From the NCBI GenBank assembly GCA_965217625.1, contig OZ244557.1:2480001-2544000 (forward strand): 64,000 nucleotides of DNA. Reading direction: 5' to 3'. This document shows, one piece after another, positions 26,101 through 33,066 of this stretch (the stretch's first letter is position 1; each line of letters opens with the position of its first letter). A model generated the notes under the pieces. The model had not been told where the DNA came from. It searched no databases and worked only from the letters and a program-made list of their open reading frames with translations. The DNA comes from TK10-74A sp965217625 (GTDB lineage: Bacteria; Chloroflexota; Dehalococcoidia; Bin125). A program made the position numbers and the translations under genes.

Positions 26101-28658
26101 CCGTCACCGTCACGAACGTGGAGGAGACGGGGGCGCTCGCCCTGTCCTCGGAGCAGCCGCAAGTCGGCGCGCTGCTCACCACTACGCTGACCGACCCCGA
26201 CGGCTCAATCAGGAGCGAGTCGTGGTCCTGGCACCGCTCGACGAACCGCAGCAGCTGGAGCGAGATCAGCGGGGAGACGTCGAACAGCTACGCCCCCGTT
26301 GCGGCCGACCTCAACCACTACCTGCGAGTCACGGTCGAGTACAGCGACGGGGAGGGCTCGGGCAAGCGCTTGCGGGAGACCTCGGACCAACGGACGCAAG
26401 AGCCGCCACCGATGAACTACCCGCCGGAGTTCGCCGACACGAGCACGACGCGCTCCGTGCCCGAGAAGTCCGGCGAGGGCGTCGCGGTCGGCGACGCGGT
26501 CGCCGCCACCGATGCCAACAACGACCGGCTGGCCTACACGCTCACGAGCGGCGACACGGACCAGTTCACCGTCAATGACGCCACGGGGCGGATCCGCGTC
26601 GCCGACGGCGCGGCCCTGGACCACGAAGACCCGAACGCCAACTCCTACTTCGTGACCGTCACCGCCACCGACCCCTCCACCGCCAGCGACAGCATCTCCG
26701 TCGAGATCACCGTCACGGACGTGAACGAGGCGCCCACGGCGGTGCGCGACGACGCCACGACCGACGAGGACATGGCGGTGACCATCGAGGTGCTCAGCAA
26801 CGACGACGACCCCGACGAAGGCGATCCCAACGATACCCTGACCGTCTCGCTCCGCACGCGGCCGACCAACGGCGTCGCGGAGGTCGATGCTGCCACGAAC
26901 GACATCACTTACACACCGAACGCCAACTACCACGGCGCCGACAGCTTCACCTACCGGGTGCACGACGGCGCCCTGTACTCCGGCGACGCCACGGTCAACG
27001 TCGCCGTCCACTCGGTGAACGACCCGCCGGCGTTCCCGGCCGCCACGGCGCAGCGCTCCGTCTCGCAGAACGCCCAGCCCGGCGCGAACGTGGGGCGGGC
27101 GATCAGCGCCACGGACGTCGAGGGGGACGCGCTCACCTACTCCCTGAGTGGTTCGTCCGCCTTCGCCATCGACGAGGACAGCGGCCAGATCCGCGTGGCC
27201 GAGAACGCCGTCCTCGATCCCGAGACCCAGGACACCTACACGGTGACGGTCAGCGCCGAGGATCCGTCCTTTGCCGGCGCCAGCGTCGAGGTCACCATCA
27301 CCGTCAGGCAGCCACCCAGACGTGGCGGCGGTGGCGGCGGTGGCGGCGGCGGCTTCGGCGGGCCCATCCTCACGGTCACGACCGCGGTCGCGGGCGAAGC
27401 GCCGGCGGGCCTGAGCTTCGTCTTCGCCTACACCTGCGCGAACACCCGCGGCGAGCTCCTCTCCACCCGCACGTTCACCGTCGCCGCCGGGCGAACCTTC
27501 GGGTTGCTCATCGCCGCCGGGCTCTCCTGCTCGCTCGCGGTCACCGACGACGGCGGCGCGACGGCGGTCGATGGGCTGTTCACGGACGTCGTCATGCCGC
27601 CGGCGGGCTACAAGACGACCGTGACCTTCACCTACGGGATCGTGGCGACGCCCGTCGATCCCGAGGCGGAGACGGTCGTCGAGGAGGCGGGCGTGTCGCT
27701 CACGATCCCCGCGGGCTCCCGCGACGCCGCCTACTGGGTGCTCCTGGAGACCGACAGCGAGAACTGCGACGGCGCCCTCGACACCGAGGGTGAAGTCATC
27801 ACCTGCTTCACGGTCACCGTCTTCGACGCCGACGGCGAAGAGGTAGAGGAGAGCGTCGAACTGCTGGTCCCGGCCACCATCACCATCACCCTCGACGCCG
27901 CCCGCGTCGAGGAGCTGGGCGGCACCGAGGGCGTGCGCGCCGCCCGCGAGCGGGGCGAGTTGCGCATGCGCCAGCGCGACGACGCGGACAGCCCGTGGCG
28001 GGAAATCCCGTTCACCGTCGTGGAGACCGACGACGGCGCGGTCGAGATCGTCGTCTCCGTGTCCACATTCGGCGACTTCGCCCTCGTCACCGCTCCGACC
28101 CGCCTGCAGACCATCGCCCTGCACGCGGGCTGGACCGTGGTCGTCTGGGACGGCGCCGACGGGGCCAGCGTCCCCGACGCGCTGGGCGGTCTGGGCGCCA
28201 GCGCGGGCGGCAGCGATGTCTCCGCGCAGGTCGGCGTGATCTACCAATGGGTCGCCGGGACGCAGACCTGGCGCAGCCACCGCCCCGCCGCGCCGGCGTT
28301 CCTCAACGGATTCGAAACCCTTGAGCGGGGCGCAAGCTACTGGGTCCGGTCGAGTGAAGCCTCCGAGTGGACGGTCGTCGGGGGCCCTCTGGAGCCCCCG
28401 GCCGCGGAGCCCACCCGTCTGCACCCCCGCTGGACGGAAGTCGTCTGGCGGGGGGCGGACGGGGCCGCCATCGCCGAGGCATTCGGCGCCGACATCTTCC
28501 CGCAGGTCGAAGTGATCTACCGCTGGCTCGCCGAGACGCAGACCTGGGGCAGCTTCCGCCCCGGCGCCCCCGCGTTCCTGAGCGCGTTCGACACCTTCGC
28601 GGCCGGCGCCAGCTACTGGATCGCCGTCGCGGAGGGGGTGGACTGGGCGGCCCCGTGA
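20118..28658 (+). CDS. Giant secreted subtilisin-like protease fused to PQQ sugar-dehydrogenase-like and cadherin domains
   Basis: The 2846-residue protein starts at GTG with a signal peptide. In order it contains two fibronectin III domains (residues about 35-230), three pre-peptidase C-terminal-like domains (235-565), and an S8 peptidase with Asp624 (VAVVDDG), His659 (DHGTPVAGI) and Ser831 (GGTSAAAPVVSG). A proprotein-convertase P-domain follows (about 930-1050), then another FN3, a cadherin and an Ig-like unit. Residues about 1356-1690 form a soluble PQQ sugar-dehydrogenase-like propeller (HPWGIAFTPDGT, GHRNVQGLAL, EINLLTAGGNYGWDP). Several cadherin-type repeats, a poly-Gly linker near 2405, a ZU5-like region and two C-terminal 75-residue repeats end it. 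It likely digests and binds extracellular protein and glycan. The C-terminal module recurs in the 43062 gene. Confidence 0.92.
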   Translation: MKRPRPATLCALLAVLLGLVLDVGGAATQAPVAAPTIDSVAAADGSLTLTWTAPAGVTGITAYDLRHIKTSADETVDANWTVVQDVWTAGAGDLAHTIEGLDNGVGYDIQMRTVTTQDGAWSASTTGTPLIPGPAIDDVLAGEAALTVAWSAPAVAATTEITAYDLRYIRTSANENVEANWTVEEEVWTRGALRYVLPGLSNGTSYDIQVRAVAGASGAWSATTAGTPAAHGSTLATATTLSLGTHIGGVIQPGSDVDVFKFELTEATGIIIFTRGDLDTVGELLDADGEEIDSNDDGYASHGIRNFLIWRSMQPGTYHVKVTSFDGATGPYVLQTTLIKDTTSRSDAQTIELDRLRNGIIDPEDDEDYFTFTLSGQTDLLIRSTGFVDAVAELQDTGGNRIAYNDDGFFSGLQFRIRARLAAGTYYVVVSSFDGDGLYSILVETVTEPGSSLATALPLRLGATGGGRIDPSNDLDYFRIDVSETTYLFLRALSDAVDIDGAVLDADGNLVGAAVHEETFASGGPIGFTVSHRLDPGTHYLRVSRSGGAGTGTYGLRALEDRALEDVVTDCTALTTSYADPLYGCQWGLDNTGQLQGTRGQDIRVEEAWAAGHLGAGVTVAVVDDGLHHPHEDLRPNVHTARNHDYTGLGEVAGFFSDHGTPVAGIIAARDNGLGVRGVAPRATIYGFNLLRRFEETNRLHAATHEMATTAVYNNSWGWPEGPGLDSASDLWDLAVESGIAEGYGGKGVFYVWAGGNGALDGDNANFEEFLTHHGVTAVCAVNDLGRRSVYSEEGANLWVCGPSSDGARRRPGIATTDVYNRYRATFGGTSAAAPVVSGVAALVRGANPSLTWRDVKLILAASARKNDPSNRGWTTGARKYGSTSQRYAFNHEYGFGVVDAKAAVDLATSWTNLPAMTEETQASADTDLAIPDLPLSGTPVTVSSSITIGSEVQFVEFVEINTTFDHTSFRDLEITLTSPSGAVSTLAVPLALELVLIEGLFPLHGGFRFGSARHLGEDPAGTWTLRLTDRTPEDEGTLESWSLTVYGHRSSPGPPSIDDVAAAGGSLRVDWMAPENFGASPITAYDVRHIRSDATDKSDGEWTVVHDAWTAGPLTAEIGGLTADIEYDVQVRAVNATGDGLWSETKAEKPGDTTTTPSFDEGATTTRTIAENSAGGVDVGDPVAATDPNSDTLTYSLGGPDAGPFSLGSSDGQLSVASGAALDYETPGSYFVTVTAGDPSGNSDTITVTITLTNVEEAGTVALSHAKFRVGAVLRARVNDPDGSLRSVTWAWAKSADRSDWTTISGITGASYTPVSADIGMYLRATASYSDGEGSGKSAEVVSGAQVADQESTRELAVNPLVSGLTHPWGIAFTPDGTMLFTQLRGVLSARLPDGAVQTVTADFGDLYASGETGLMGIVVDPDFATNRRFYTCQGHSGRRVEVIAWTIDAAYTTATRVADPLVGGIPAGSRHGGCRLRFGPQGYLWVATGDAKVGTVPQDPLSRGGKVLRVDASTGAGAPDNPAAPSPVYTSGHRNVQGLALRPGTSQMWSVEHGPTVDDEINLLTAGGNYGWDPVPGYNQRVPMTDIAKFPDAVEAKWSSGDPTIATSGGIFLEGSWWGDWEGRLAVASLKDESLRLFEFTANGDLVSEIVVAELDGTYDRLRTPMIGPNGALYVATSNGGRRDQILIVAPNQPPEFPATTDTQSVPENADLSTIAATVTASDPNEDALTYALSGDDAASFTIPAADVGALRVAGPLDHEGVGTYQVTVTATDPSGASDSIDLFITATDVPEAPAFPASETRMRRVAEDASSGRSVGDPVAAEDDDDDPLTYTLGGTDAASFGIVASSGQLLVGDPLDHEAKSRYSVTVSVSDMLDDNGDPDTVIDDTVTVTIVVTDVNEAPSISGDASPSLDEEGTLLVGTYRATDPENATIAWQALGGADGDKFEFNASNGRLSFKTAPDFEDPVDGGRNNAYAVTLRASDGENSDTLAVTVTVTNVEETGALALSSEQPQVGALLTTTLTDPDGSIRSESWSWHRSTNRSSWSEISGETSNSYAPVAADLNHYLRVTVEYSDGEGSGKRLRETSDQRTQEPPPMNYPPEFADTSTTRSVPEKSGEGVAVGDAVAATDANNDRLAYTLTSGDTDQFTVNDATGRIRVADGAALDHEDPNANSYFVTVTATDPSTASDSISVEITVTDVNEAPTAVRDDATTDEDMAVTIEVLSNDDDPDEGDPNDTLTVSLRTRPTNGVAEVDAATNDITYTPNANYHGADSFTYRVHDGALYSGDATVNVAVHSVNDPPAFPAATAQRSVSQNAQPGANVGRAISATDVEGDALTYSLSGSSAFAIDEDSGQIRVAENAVLDPETQDTYTVTVSAEDPSFAGASVEVTITVRQPPRRGGGGGGGGGGFGGPILTVTTAVAGEAPAGLSFVFAYTCANTRGELLSTRTFTVAAGRTFGLLIAAGLSCSLAVTDDGGATAVDGLFTDVVMPPAGYKTTVTFTYGIVATPVDPEAETVVEEAGVSLTIPAGSRDAAYWVLLETDSENCDGALDTEGEVITCFTVTVFDADGEEVEESVELLVPATITITLDAARVEELGGTEGVRAARERGELRMRQRDDADSPWREIPFTVVETDDGAVEIVVSVSTFGDFALVTAPTRLQTIALHAGWTVVVWDGADGASVPDALGGLGASAGGSDVSAQVGVIYQWVAGTQTWRSHRPAAPAFLNGFETLERGASYWVRSSEASEWTVVGGPLEPPAAEPTRLHPRWTEVVWRGADGAAIAEAFGADIFPQVEVIYRWLAETQTWGSFRPGAPAFLSAFDTFAAGASYWIAVAEGVDWAAP

Positions 28659-28723
28659 GCGGGTCTCCCGCGGATCCCTGAGGATCGGCGGTGGGAGTGC
28701 CCCGCCGCGGCGGCTGTGTCAGC

Positions 28724-28830
28724 ATGTCGGACATGCCGATCGTGATCGGGGTCGACGGATGTGCGCGCGGCTGGGTGTTCGTCCGGCTCGAGGACGGCGC
28801 GCGTCCAGCGTCTTCTCGGCACCGCCCCGG
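28724..28830 (+). pseudogene. DUF429 (RNase H-like) protein N-terminal remnant
   Basis: ATG 28724 opens MSDMPIVIGVDGCARGWVF, the first strand of DUF429 proteins, predicted RNase H-like nucleases, with the acidic residue in GVDG. After about 28 codons the match ends. A second conserved piece, SSVFSAPPRAV, follows in another frame, and then homology is lost where an IclR-like fragment lies on the opposite strand. Most of the usual 220 residues are missing, so this is a remnant. Confidence 0.5.
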
Positions 28831-28854
28831 GCCGTCACGCCTGATGTGCAGGAC

Positions 28855-28941
28855 TGTCCGCCCCGTTGGACGACGGCGGGCGAGCGCCTCAATGATCGCG
28901 AGTCCGCGGTCGAGCGGCTGCACGCGAGCGGTGCGATGCAT
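28855..28941 (-). pseudogene. IclR-family regulator N-terminal remnant
   Basis: ATG 28941 on the minus strand is preceded by CGGAGGGG. It encodes MHRTARVQPLDRGLAIIEAL, which matches the first helix of IclR-type helix-turn-helix regulators (VQSLDRALxILEAL). After about 28 residues the frame runs into the back of the DUF429 remnant and loses similarity. Both genes look cut by the same deletion. The assignment is from a short stretch and is tentative. Confidence 0.4.
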
Positions 28942-29056
28942 GGATCATCCCCTCCGGCATCGAAGCGGACGAGGATCCGATCGGCGCGACGCCGCGGACA
29001 CTCAACCCGCTGCGACCTGCGTGGCACGGAATTATAGCCCCCGGCGTCCGCACTGG

Positions 29057-29104
29057 TTGCACAATACGCGCTCCCGTTGCGCATTGTGCGTTGCGCATTG
29101 TGCG
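29057..29104. repeat. Inverted/tandem repeat at the 3' side of the amidase gene
   Basis: TTGCACAATACGC at 29057-29069 is followed by two tandem copies of TTGCGCATTGTGCG, which can pair with it (GCACAAT with ATTGTGC) to form a stem around a short loop. The exact 13-mer TTGCACAATACGC recurs at 30677-30689 on the other side of the amidase gene. It may be a terminator-like hairpin for the amidase or a short dispersed repeat; there is no T-run. Confidence 0.45.
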
Positions 29105-29136
29105 AGGCGGAGGCCGGCCGCGCTGGACCGCACTGC

Positions 29137-30543
29137 TTACAGCGCGGGGGCCTGCGCGTGGAAGTCGGTCACGCCCTGGTACGCGTGCGCGATGCGCAGC
29201 ACGAGCGCATCCGCGAACAGCGCGCCGCTGATCAGCAGGCCGGTGGGCAGGCCGTCGGCGTCGCTCCCGTTGGGCACGCTGATCGAGGGCTGATGCGTCA
29301 GGTCGAAGACGCCTGTGTTGCGGAACTTCACGTCGGGCCGCTCGGAGACCAGTTGGGGGTCGTCGGCGATCAGCTCGGCCACCTGCGGCGAGGAGGGGCA
29401 GAGGTAGGCGTCGATGCCGTCGAGGGCGGCCTCGAAGCGCGCCTCGACGAGCTTGCGCCGCTGGAGGGCGCGCACCAGCCGGATCGCCGGCAGCTCGAGG
29501 CTGGTGAGCAGCTGCGAGCGCATCGGTTCCGACACGGCCTCGGGGCGCTCGCGCACGATCTCCTCGAGGCCGCTCGCCAACTCGGCGAGGCCGATCGTGG
29601 CGCCCAGGCTGCGCCACTCGCCCTCCCCCTGCATCGGTTCGACCTGGACGATCGTGGCGCCGAGGTCACGCAGCACATCGAGGGACGCCTCGAAGTTTTC
29701 CAGCACGGCATCCTGCGCCTGCTCGAGCAGCGAGGGGATCACGCCGAGCGTGAGGCCCTCGACGCCCGCGCCGAGGGCCGCGGTGAAGTCCTCCCCGGCA
29801 CGGGCGACGGAGTCGAGGTCACGCGGGTCGGGGCCCTGCAGCGCGTTCAGCAGCAGCGCGCAGTCCTCGGCGGTCCAGGCGAGCGGACCGGCGTGGTCGA
29901 TGGTGAACGAGAGCGGCGCGACGCCACCGCGCCCGACGAGCCCGTAGGTCGGTTTGTGGCCGGTGAGGCCGCAAAACGCGGCCGGGATGCGAATCGAGCC
30001 GCCGGCGTCCGTGCCGAGCGTGCCGAGCGCCTGTCCGGCCGCGATCGCGGCGGCCGAGCCACCCGACGATCCGCCGGGCACCCGGTCGAGGTGCCAGGGG
30101 TTGCGCGTCGGTCCGTGCCAGTAGTTGTTGTTCGTCCCGCCCATCGCCAGCTCGTGCGTGGTCGTCTTGCCGAGGAGCACCGCGCCCGCGTCGCGCAGGC
30201 GCGCGACCGCGGTGGCATCCCGGGCCGGCACGCGGTCCAGGAACGCGCTCGTGCCGGCGTTGGTGACCACGCCGGCGGTATCGAAGAGATCCTTCACCGC
30301 GACCGGAATGCCGTCCAGCGGCCCGAGGCGATTGCCGGCGGCGGTGCGGTCGCCGGCGGCGGACGCCTCGGCTTCGGCCGAGGCGCGCATGAGCCGCACG
30401 AACGCGTTGACACCACGCTCGCCACCGTCGGTGGCCTCGATGCGAGCGAAGGCGGCCTCGGTCAGCTCACTCGGCGACAGCGAGCCGTCGTCGATGCGGC
30501 GGCCGGCCTCGGCAATGCGCAGGCTCGTCAGGTTGCTGTCCAC
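29137..30543 (-). CDS. Amidase signature-family amidohydrolase
   Basis: With GTG 30543 as start the protein has 468 residues, normal for the family. The Ser-cisSer-Lys triad is visible: Lys in PVAVKDLFDTAGVVTN, cis-Ser and the GGSSGGSAAAIAAG Gly/Ser motif, and the nucleophile Ser in TDAGGSIRIPAAFCG. It would hydrolyse an amide, releasing ammonia or an amine, as in aliphatic amidases or GatA-like enzymes; no gatB or gatC lies nearby, so it is probably catabolic. A longer in-frame leader exists upstream but has no homology character. Confidence 0.9.
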   Translation of the reverse strand: MDSNLTSLRIAEAGRRIDDGSLSPSELTEAAFARIEATDGGERGVNAFVRLMRASAEAEASAAGDRTAAGNRLGPLDGIPVAVKDLFDTAGVVTNAGTSAFLDRVPARDATAVARLRDAGAVLLGKTTTHELAMGGTNNNYWHGPTRNPWHLDRVPGGSSGGSAAAIAAGQALGTLGTDAGGSIRIPAAFCGLTGHKPTYGLVGRGGVAPLSFTIDHAGPLAWTAEDCALLLNALQGPDPRDLDSVARAGEDFTAALGAGVEGLTLGVIPSLLEQAQDAVLENFEASLDVLRDLGATIVQVEPMQGEGEWRSLGATIGLAELASGLEEIVRERPEAVSEPMRSQLLTSLELPAIRLVRALQRRKLVEARFEAALDGIDAYLCPSSPQVAELIADDPQLVSERPDVKFRNTGVFDLTHQPSISVPNGSDADGLPTGLLISGALFADALVLRIAHAYQGVTDFHAQAPAL

Positions 30544-30835
30544 GCGCGTGCTCCCGCCTGGGCCCGCTCCCGGGCCGCTGTCCCCGAACGCCTCGTGCGA
30601 GCCGCTCCCCGCGGCCCGGTCCGGGAGTGCGAAATGCACGATAGCAGGCGGGATGACGGCCGCTGCGCTCTCGGGATTGCACAATACGCAACCGGTTCCA
30701 ACGCCGGGCACCGGTCAGTAGTAGATAATCATCGTGTGGCGCACGAGCGTGGCGCCGGTCAGCGCTCGATCCGACCGGAGCGCATCCGCGATGTCTGGCC
30801 CGTGGCGCGCGTGAGGAACGTCGATATGGACCGAT

Positions 30836-30943
30836 TGAAGGACAAGATCGCGATTGTTGTCGGGGGCACCAGCGGCATCGGACGCAGGACGGCGGAGCTC
30901 TTCGCCGACGAAGGCGCCACGGTGGTCATCGCGGGCCGCCGCG
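30836..30943 (+). pseudogene. Short-chain dehydrogenase N-terminal remnant
   Basis: ATG 30836 encodes MDRLKDKIAIVVGGTSGIGR and then AELFADEGATVVIAGRR, the complete nucleotide-binding start of an SDR. After about 36 residues the SDR match stops and the DNA continues, in another frame, into a restriction specificity-subunit tail. The catalytic Tyr-Lys part is absent. It is a fusion-junction remnant rather than a functional enzyme. Confidence 0.6.
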
Positions 30944-31099
30944 CCCCCAGACTCCGAGCAGCAAGCGATCACCACCACGCTGGATGGGGTGGACGCGTCG
31001 CTTGAGGAATCGCGCAAGGGAACAGATGTGCTACGGTCGCTGAAGGCGTCGGCATCGGAGGCGCTGCTGTCGGGTCGGGTGCGGGTGGCACCCGGGTGA
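30944..31099 (+). pseudogene. C-terminal remnant of a type I restriction specificity subunit (HsdS-like)
   Basis: The frame beginning PPDSEQQAITTTLDGVDA and ending LRSLKASASEALLSGRVRV has the conserved C-terminal coiled-coil pattern of HsdS (EQxAIAxxLdxxD followed by a helix and LLxGxVRV), stopping at TGA 31099. Only the last 50 or so residues remain. It abuts the SDR remnant upstream and lies 12 bases before the DUF3644 gene, so an earlier type I restriction locus probably stood here. The intact hsdS at 52658 shows the same ending style (LLPRLVSGEVRV). Confidence 0.55.
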
Positions 31100-31111
31100 C
31101 TTGAGGTCAGC

Positions 31112-32086
31112 ATGGCAAGGCCCAAACGCGAGGTTACGATGGCGCGGTGCGCTGGCTCCGCTGTGCTCGCGGCCGTCGAGATCTACAACAAACCGACCGT
31201 CGAACATCGAGAACAAACATTCGCGATACTCATGATCAGCGCTTGGGAGATCCTCCTTAAGGCTAGGCTTGTACAACGAGCTCGTGGGAAGATGGAGGCG
31301 ATATACGCTCGGAAGAGAGACAAGCCACGACAATTCGAACGGACTTGTGAGGGTGAGCCTATTACGATCGGGCTCCGTCGTGTCCTTGGACGTGTTGATA
31401 TCAACAAGGAAGTTGATGACAATATTCGAGGGCTGCTAGCGGTAAGAAACAAGGCAGCGCACCTCGGAGTTCTGGCCCCGGATACTCGGCAAAGCGTCCT
31501 AGAGTTTGGGACAGCGAGCGTCCATAACTTCTTCAAGCTATCGCTGAAATGGTTCGGTGAGTCAATTGAACCCCCATATCTACTGCCAGTGGGATTCCTC
31601 GGTACTGCAAGCGTAGCGCAGGTCAATGCGACCAAGAGTCAACGGGAGTTGCTTCAGCAACTCAACACGCTCTCCCAGCGGTCCGGAAACTCCGCGTCAG
31701 ACTACCATGTAGTGATGCGTGTGGACGTGGAAGTGAACAGAGGATTCTCTGGCGGTGGCAGCATCGGGGTCACGAGTGATCCAAGTAAACCAAGGATACG
31801 CATGACTGACGATGAAGCACTAACGCTGTTCCCGTGGACCTATGGCGAATTGGTGGCGCATTGCGGTGGCCGGTACGTAAACTTCAAGAAGAACAACATA
31901 TTCAACGATGCCATGAGACGAGTCAAGGCAGATCCGGATTGCACCCACGAGCGCAGACTTAACCTGAGCAAGGAAGGGGGCGCGCGCCAGCAGTACTTCA
32001 ACCCAGTGACCGCTCTCGCCAAGCTCGACAGAGAATACGTGAGAATGCCAGACACCCAGGAGGCTGAGGCACCTCCGTCGCCGTGA
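31112..32086 (+). CDS. DUF3644 domain protein (HEPN-type, defence-associated)
   Basis: This 324-residue protein matches DUF3644. The N-terminal part AAVEIYNKPTVEHREQTF and ILMISAWEILLKARLV is the family hallmark. RNKAAH near residue 115 gives an RX4H motif, consistent with membership of the HEPN superfamily and possible RNase activity. The base composition is visibly lower in GC than its neighbours, pointing to horizontal acquisition. DUF3644 genes often sit in restriction-modification and abortive-infection clusters, and here a HsdS tail lies just upstream. GAGGTC is placed before the ATG. Substrate and partner are unknown. Confidence 0.85.
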   Translation: MARPKREVTMARCAGSAVLAAVEIYNKPTVEHREQTFAILMISAWEILLKARLVQRARGKMEAIYARKRDKPRQFERTCEGEPITIGLRRVLGRVDINKEVDDNIRGLLAVRNKAAHLGVLAPDTRQSVLEFGTASVHNFFKLSLKWFGESIEPPYLLPVGFLGTASVAQVNATKSQRELLQQLNTLSQRSGNSASDYHVVMRVDVEVNRGFSGGGSIGVTSDPSKPRIRMTDDEALTLFPWTYGELVAHCGGRYVNFKKNNIFNDAMRRVKADPDCTHERRLNLSKEGGARQQYFNPVTALAKLDREYVRMPDTQEAEAPPSP

Positions 32087-32147
32087 CGCCCCCCGACGCC
32101 CTCACCGACCTCCACCACGCCGGCGCGGACAGCGACCGGACGCGCGG

Positions 32148-32157
32148 TGATATGATC
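32148..32157 (+). promoter_or_regulatory. Extended -10 promoter of long AbrB-type antitoxin
   Basis: TGATATGATC at 32148-32157 places TATGAT 36 bases before ATG 32193. The identical string is found on the minus strand before the 60538 antitoxin, and TGGTATGATC before the 16639 antitoxin. The conservation of this element between paralogous modules, while flanking sequence differs, supports a shared promoter and probable autoregulation site. Confidence 0.55.
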
Positions 32158-32192
32158 CTGACGCCGGTGGGCTGGTCGAGGAGGGCGGAGTC

Positions 32193-32726
32193 ATGCGCAT
32201 TTCCGGGCGTGGGCAGGTCACGATCCCCAAGCCGCTGCGCGAGCGGTTCGGGATGGATCGCGACGCGGAGGTGGAGATCACGCCGACCGATCACGGGGTG
32301 CTGATCCGCACATGCGTGTCCGCGGCGCGCGACGGCGACCCCGGCGGCGAGTCGGTGGATGCGCTGTTGTCCGGCTGGCTCAAGGAGGTCAATTGGGACC
32401 AGCGCAGCGCCCAACTCCACGACACCGGGGGCGGCCAGGTGCGGCTGCGCTTCGGCCCCGCGCTCGACGACGAGATGCGGCGGCTGGCGACCGAGCACGT
32501 CGAAGTGCGAGGCAGCGGCCGCCTCGACAAGCATGACCAGTGGACGAGCGTGGAGGTGGATTCGGTCAGCGCCACGGGGTCGTGGCGGGAGCCGTTCGAC
32601 CTGGAGGCGTTCCTGAACAACCCGAACCCGAAGATCTTCGACCCGGAGAAGGTCGTGACGATCGACCTGCCGGATGAGGAGTGGGAGGCGTTCAACCGCG
32701 CCATCCGCGAGGGTCGGGAGGCCTGA
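32193..32726 (+). CDS. Long-form AbrB/MazE antitoxin
   Basis: This 177-residue protein has an AbrB swapped-hairpin domain at residues 1-48 (MRISGRGQVTIPKPLRERFG). It then has a roughly 80-residue beta-rich middle domain (EVNWDQRSAQLHDTGGGQVR) and a C-terminal segment with the motif NPNPKIFDPEKVV before the toxin-binding tail. The paralogue at 60538 shares all three parts. The middle domain is absent from the short form at 16639 and I do not recognise it. Its stop overlaps the start of a truncated PIN gene (TGATG). Confidence 0.85.
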   Translation: MRISGRGQVTIPKPLRERFGMDRDAEVEITPTDHGVLIRTCVSAARDGDPGGESVDALLSGWLKEVNWDQRSAQLHDTGGGQVRLRFGPALDDEMRRLATEHVEVRGSGRLDKHDQWTSVEVDSVSATGSWREPFDLEAFLNNPNPKIFDPEKVVTIDLPDEEWEAFNRAIREGREA

Positions 32727-32850
32727 TGCCACAGGCCCCTGCCTTGGTGGTCCTCGATACCTGCGTGGTGTCCTCGCTCATGAGCGGTGATGCAACGGCC
32801 GCCTACTACCGTGCCGAGCTACAAGGGCTGCGCGCCGTGATCTCGTTCCA
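32726..32850 (+). pseudogene. Truncated PIN-domain toxin
   Basis: ATG 32726 overlaps the antitoxin stop and encodes PALVVLDTCVVSSLMSGDA and AVISFQ, the first third of a PIN domain with the first catalytic Asp. The equivalent intact toxin at 60146 continues from ISFQ for about 90 more residues. Here at about 32850 the sequence runs into the reverse strand of an ABC permease fragment. The toxin is therefore inactive, as at 16574. Confidence 0.65.
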
Positions 32851-33066
32851 GGGCGTCCGTGCCGGCGAGGTGATCCCAACTGGGCGGGTTGAAGACGCCC
32901 TCGCGCGTCTGTGCGGGCAGGAACGGGTCGGCGGGGGCGATCAGCGGGGCCAAGGCGGCGACCAGCCCGAAGCCGAGCAGCAGCACCGCGCCGAGGACGG
33001 CCGGGCGGTTGCGCAGGTAGACGCGCCCGATCGCGCGCGCTTCGCGGTACCAGGGGCGGTCGGTCA
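32848..33066 (-). pseudogene. N-terminal fragment of a DppC-like ABC transporter permease
   Basis: The minus strand encodes the cytoplasmic start and first membrane helix of an oligopeptide permease: LRNRPAVLGAVLLLGFGLVA then APLIAPADPF, followed by NPPSWDHLAGTDAL, the usual P-x-x-x-H-x-x-G-T-D block. After about 70 residues it ends at the junction with the truncated PIN gene. Its 5' side abuts, in a different frame, the end of the binding-protein pseudogene. The five remaining helices and the EAA loop are missing. Confidence 0.6.
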
